A stretch of 24,682 nucleotides of DNA from an uncultured Lachnospiraceae bacterium (GTDB taxonomy: Bacteria > Bacillota > Clostridia > Lachnospirales > Lachnospiraceae): NCBI GenBank assembly GCA_934338765.1, contig CAKRHL010000013.1, forward strand, positions 1 through 24,682, given 5' to 3'. Below are positions 23,603 to 24,682 of the stretch, piece after piece. The translations under genes and the position numbers were made by a program. The notes under the pieces were generated by a model. That model was not told the origin of the DNA, did no database searches, and saw nothing but the letters and a program-made list of their open reading frames with translations. Position 1 is the first letter of the stretch, and every line of letters begins with the position of its first letter.

Positions 23603-24295
23603 TTATGCATACTTTGCTGTATTCAGCTTTACACCAGGACCCATTGTACTTGCCAGTGTAACACTTCTGAAATACTGTCCCTTTGCAGATGCCGGCTTAG
23701 CCTTACGGATCGCATCCATGATCGCATTTACGTTATCTGCAAGCTGCTCCTCTGAGAAAGAAGCCTTTCCTACAGCAACATGGATGATGTTAGCCTTGTC
23801 AAGACGATACTCAACCTTACCAGCCTTGATATCCTCGATAGCCTTTGTGACATCCATTGTAACAGTACCAGCCTTAGGGTTTGGCATTAAACCACGAGGT
23901 CCGAGAACACGACCCAGACGACCTACAACACCCATCATATCCGGTGTAGCTACTACAACATCAAAATCGAACCATCCTTCGTTCTGGATCTTAGGAATCA
24001 ATTCCTCTCCACCAACGAAATCAGCACCTGCAGCCTGTGCCTCATCAAGCTTTGCACCCTTCGCAAATACAAGTACACGAACAGTCTTACCTGTTCCGTG
24101 TGGCAGTACAACTGCACCACGAACCTGCTGATCAGCATGACGTCCATCAACGCCAAGACGGATATGAGCTTCGATTGTCTCATCAAACTTTGCAACTGCT
24201 GTCTTCTTAATAAGACTTACAGCATCCTCAACTTCATACTGTGTCATCTTATCTACAAGCTTAGCAGCTTCTACATATTTTTTTCCCTTTTTCAT
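23603..24295 (-). CDS. rplA: 50S ribosomal protein L1
   Basis: 230 aa, full normal length. M-K-K-G-K-K-Y start, [15 protein letters not shown], the [12 protein letters not shown] block, [26 protein letters not shown] signature, and a closing [10 protein letters not shown]. It binds 23S rRNA at the L1 stalk and represses its own mRNA in bacteria (family knowledge). ATG at 24295 with AGGAGG 8 bases upstream. It follows rplK by 133 bases, and that gap holds a folded leader. Confidence 0.98.
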   Translation of the reverse strand: MKKGKKYVEAAKLVDKMTQYEVEDAVSLIKKTAVAKFDETIEAHIRLGVDGRHADQQVRGAVVLPHGTGKTVRVLVFAKGAKLDEAQAAGADFVGGEELIPKIQNEGWFDFDVVVATPDMMGVVGRLGRVLGPRGLMPNPKAGTVTMDVTKAIEDIKAGKVEYRLDKANIIHVAVGKASFSEEQLADNVNAIMDAIRKAKPASAKGQYFRSVTLASTMGPGVKLNTAKYA

Positions 24296-24310
24296 ATTAT
24301 TAACCTCCTA

Positions 24311-24362
24311 GTGGTAGTAACGGCGTGTCTTAATGGCAGTAATCTGCCAGCCTCCCACGACG
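24311..24362 (-). promoter_or_regulatory. Structured rplA leader, probable L1 autoregulatory site
   Basis: In the minus-strand RNA between rplK and rplA, GTGGGAGG faces TTACTACCAC, closing over a GGCAG/CTGCC hairpin with a 4-base ATTA loop. It ends just before the rplA ribosome site. The GTGGGAGG / CCAC internal-loop shape resembles the L1-binding site of rRNA and of Firmicute rplA leaders (recalled, not searched). Confidence 0.5.
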
Positions 24363-24428
24363 TCCAATCTCATAACAAGTCTTTTTATGAATCTATATTT
24401 TTACATCGAGTTATTTAGTTGACTTTTA

Positions 24429-24682
24429 TTAGTCCTCTACAACAACACCCATGCTGCGGCAAGTACCTGCGATCATGCTCATTGCTGTCTCTAAAGAAGC
24501 TGCATTCAAGTCAGGCATCTTGGTCTCTGCAATTTCCTGTACCTGAGCCTTGGTAATGGTTGCAACCTTTGTCTTGTTAGGTACACCAGAACCGGACTGA
24601 ATCTTGCAAGCTTTCTTGATCAGTACAGCAGCCGGAGGAGTCTTTGTAATAAAGCTGAAGCTCTTATCCTGATATACAGTGA
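24429..24682 (-). CDS. rplK: 50S ribosomal protein L11, 5' part outside window
   Basis: The 84 C-terminal codons of L11: [31 protein letters not shown], and the end [15 protein letters not shown] with stop TAA at 24431-24429. The gene runs off the right edge. L11 forms the GTPase-associated centre and is needed for RelA activation on the ribosome (family knowledge). Order rplK-rplA is the standard one. Confidence 0.97.
   Translation of the reverse strand, partial: TVYQDKSFSFITKTPPAAVLIKKACKIQSGSGVPNKTKVATITKAQVQEIAETKMPDLNAASLETAMSMIAGTCRSMGVVVED

Noticed and set aside
1..24682. tRNA genes, CRISPR arrays, insertion sequences, prophage or toxin-antitoxin genes
   Set aside because: Looked for on both strands; no cloverleaf ends, repeat-spacer pattern, transposase motif or phage gene was seen.

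Overview
The window looks like a chromosomal segment of an anaerobic, low-to-mid GC Gram-positive bacterium, most probably a Lachnospiraceae-type Clostridium relative (inferred). The reasons are strong AGGAGG-type ribosome sites, Firmicute-type envelope genes (LTA-synthase-like sulfatase, LytR-CpsA-Psr protein, YngK-like lipid-anchored or membrane-anchored hydrolase), sigma-A promoters with 16-17 base spacers, and closely packed operons. No tRNA, rRNA, CRISPR array, insertion sequence or prophage gene was seen.

Layout. 1-2150: ilvB-ilvN (acetolactate synthase), minus strand, with its own near-consensus promoter. 2162-6654: minus-strand run htrA-like protease, LTA-synthase-like sulfatase, short-chain dehydrogenase. 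6655-6860: divergent promoter region. 6861-11707: plus-strand run of a polyprenyl-phosphate sugar phosphotransferase, an LCP ligase, a sensor histidine kinase and an OmpR/PhoB response regulator that is broken by an in-frame TAA. 11708-11949: a region that reads as a promoter plus a candidate small RNA ending in an intrinsic terminator. 11923-16254: minus-strand operon moxR, DUF58, DUF4129-type membrane protein, AI-2E family transporter. 16426-19445: minus-strand ABC ATPase plus FtsX-type permease. 19446-19697: divergent control region with a Fur-type box and an 11-base-period direct repeat. 19698-20828: YngK/GHL10-like protein, plus strand. 20821-22735: MATE exporter translationally coupled to a stand-alone (p)ppGpp-hydrolase-like HD protein. 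22805-23386: orphan FliD-like protein behind a possible sigma-D promoter. 23499-24682: rplK-rplA ribosomal protein genes with a structured leader and a strong terminator.

How the genes fit. Most of the window is envelope biology: polymer synthesis and attachment (sugar transferase, LCP, LTA-synthase-like), extracytoplasmic quality control (HtrA), a two-component system, a YngK-like hydrolase and an ABC/FtsX system. The most interesting thread is regulatory: three intergenic regions carry TT(A/T/C)ACA direct repeats at 11-base period, the type bound by PhoB/PhoP-class regulators. One set sits in front of the candidate small RNA directly behind the broken regulator gene, and the others sit in front of htrA and the YngK-like gene. 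Whether the regulator is truly inactive, and whether these boxes belong to it or to a paralogue, is the main open question. No gap between genes exceeds 300 bases.
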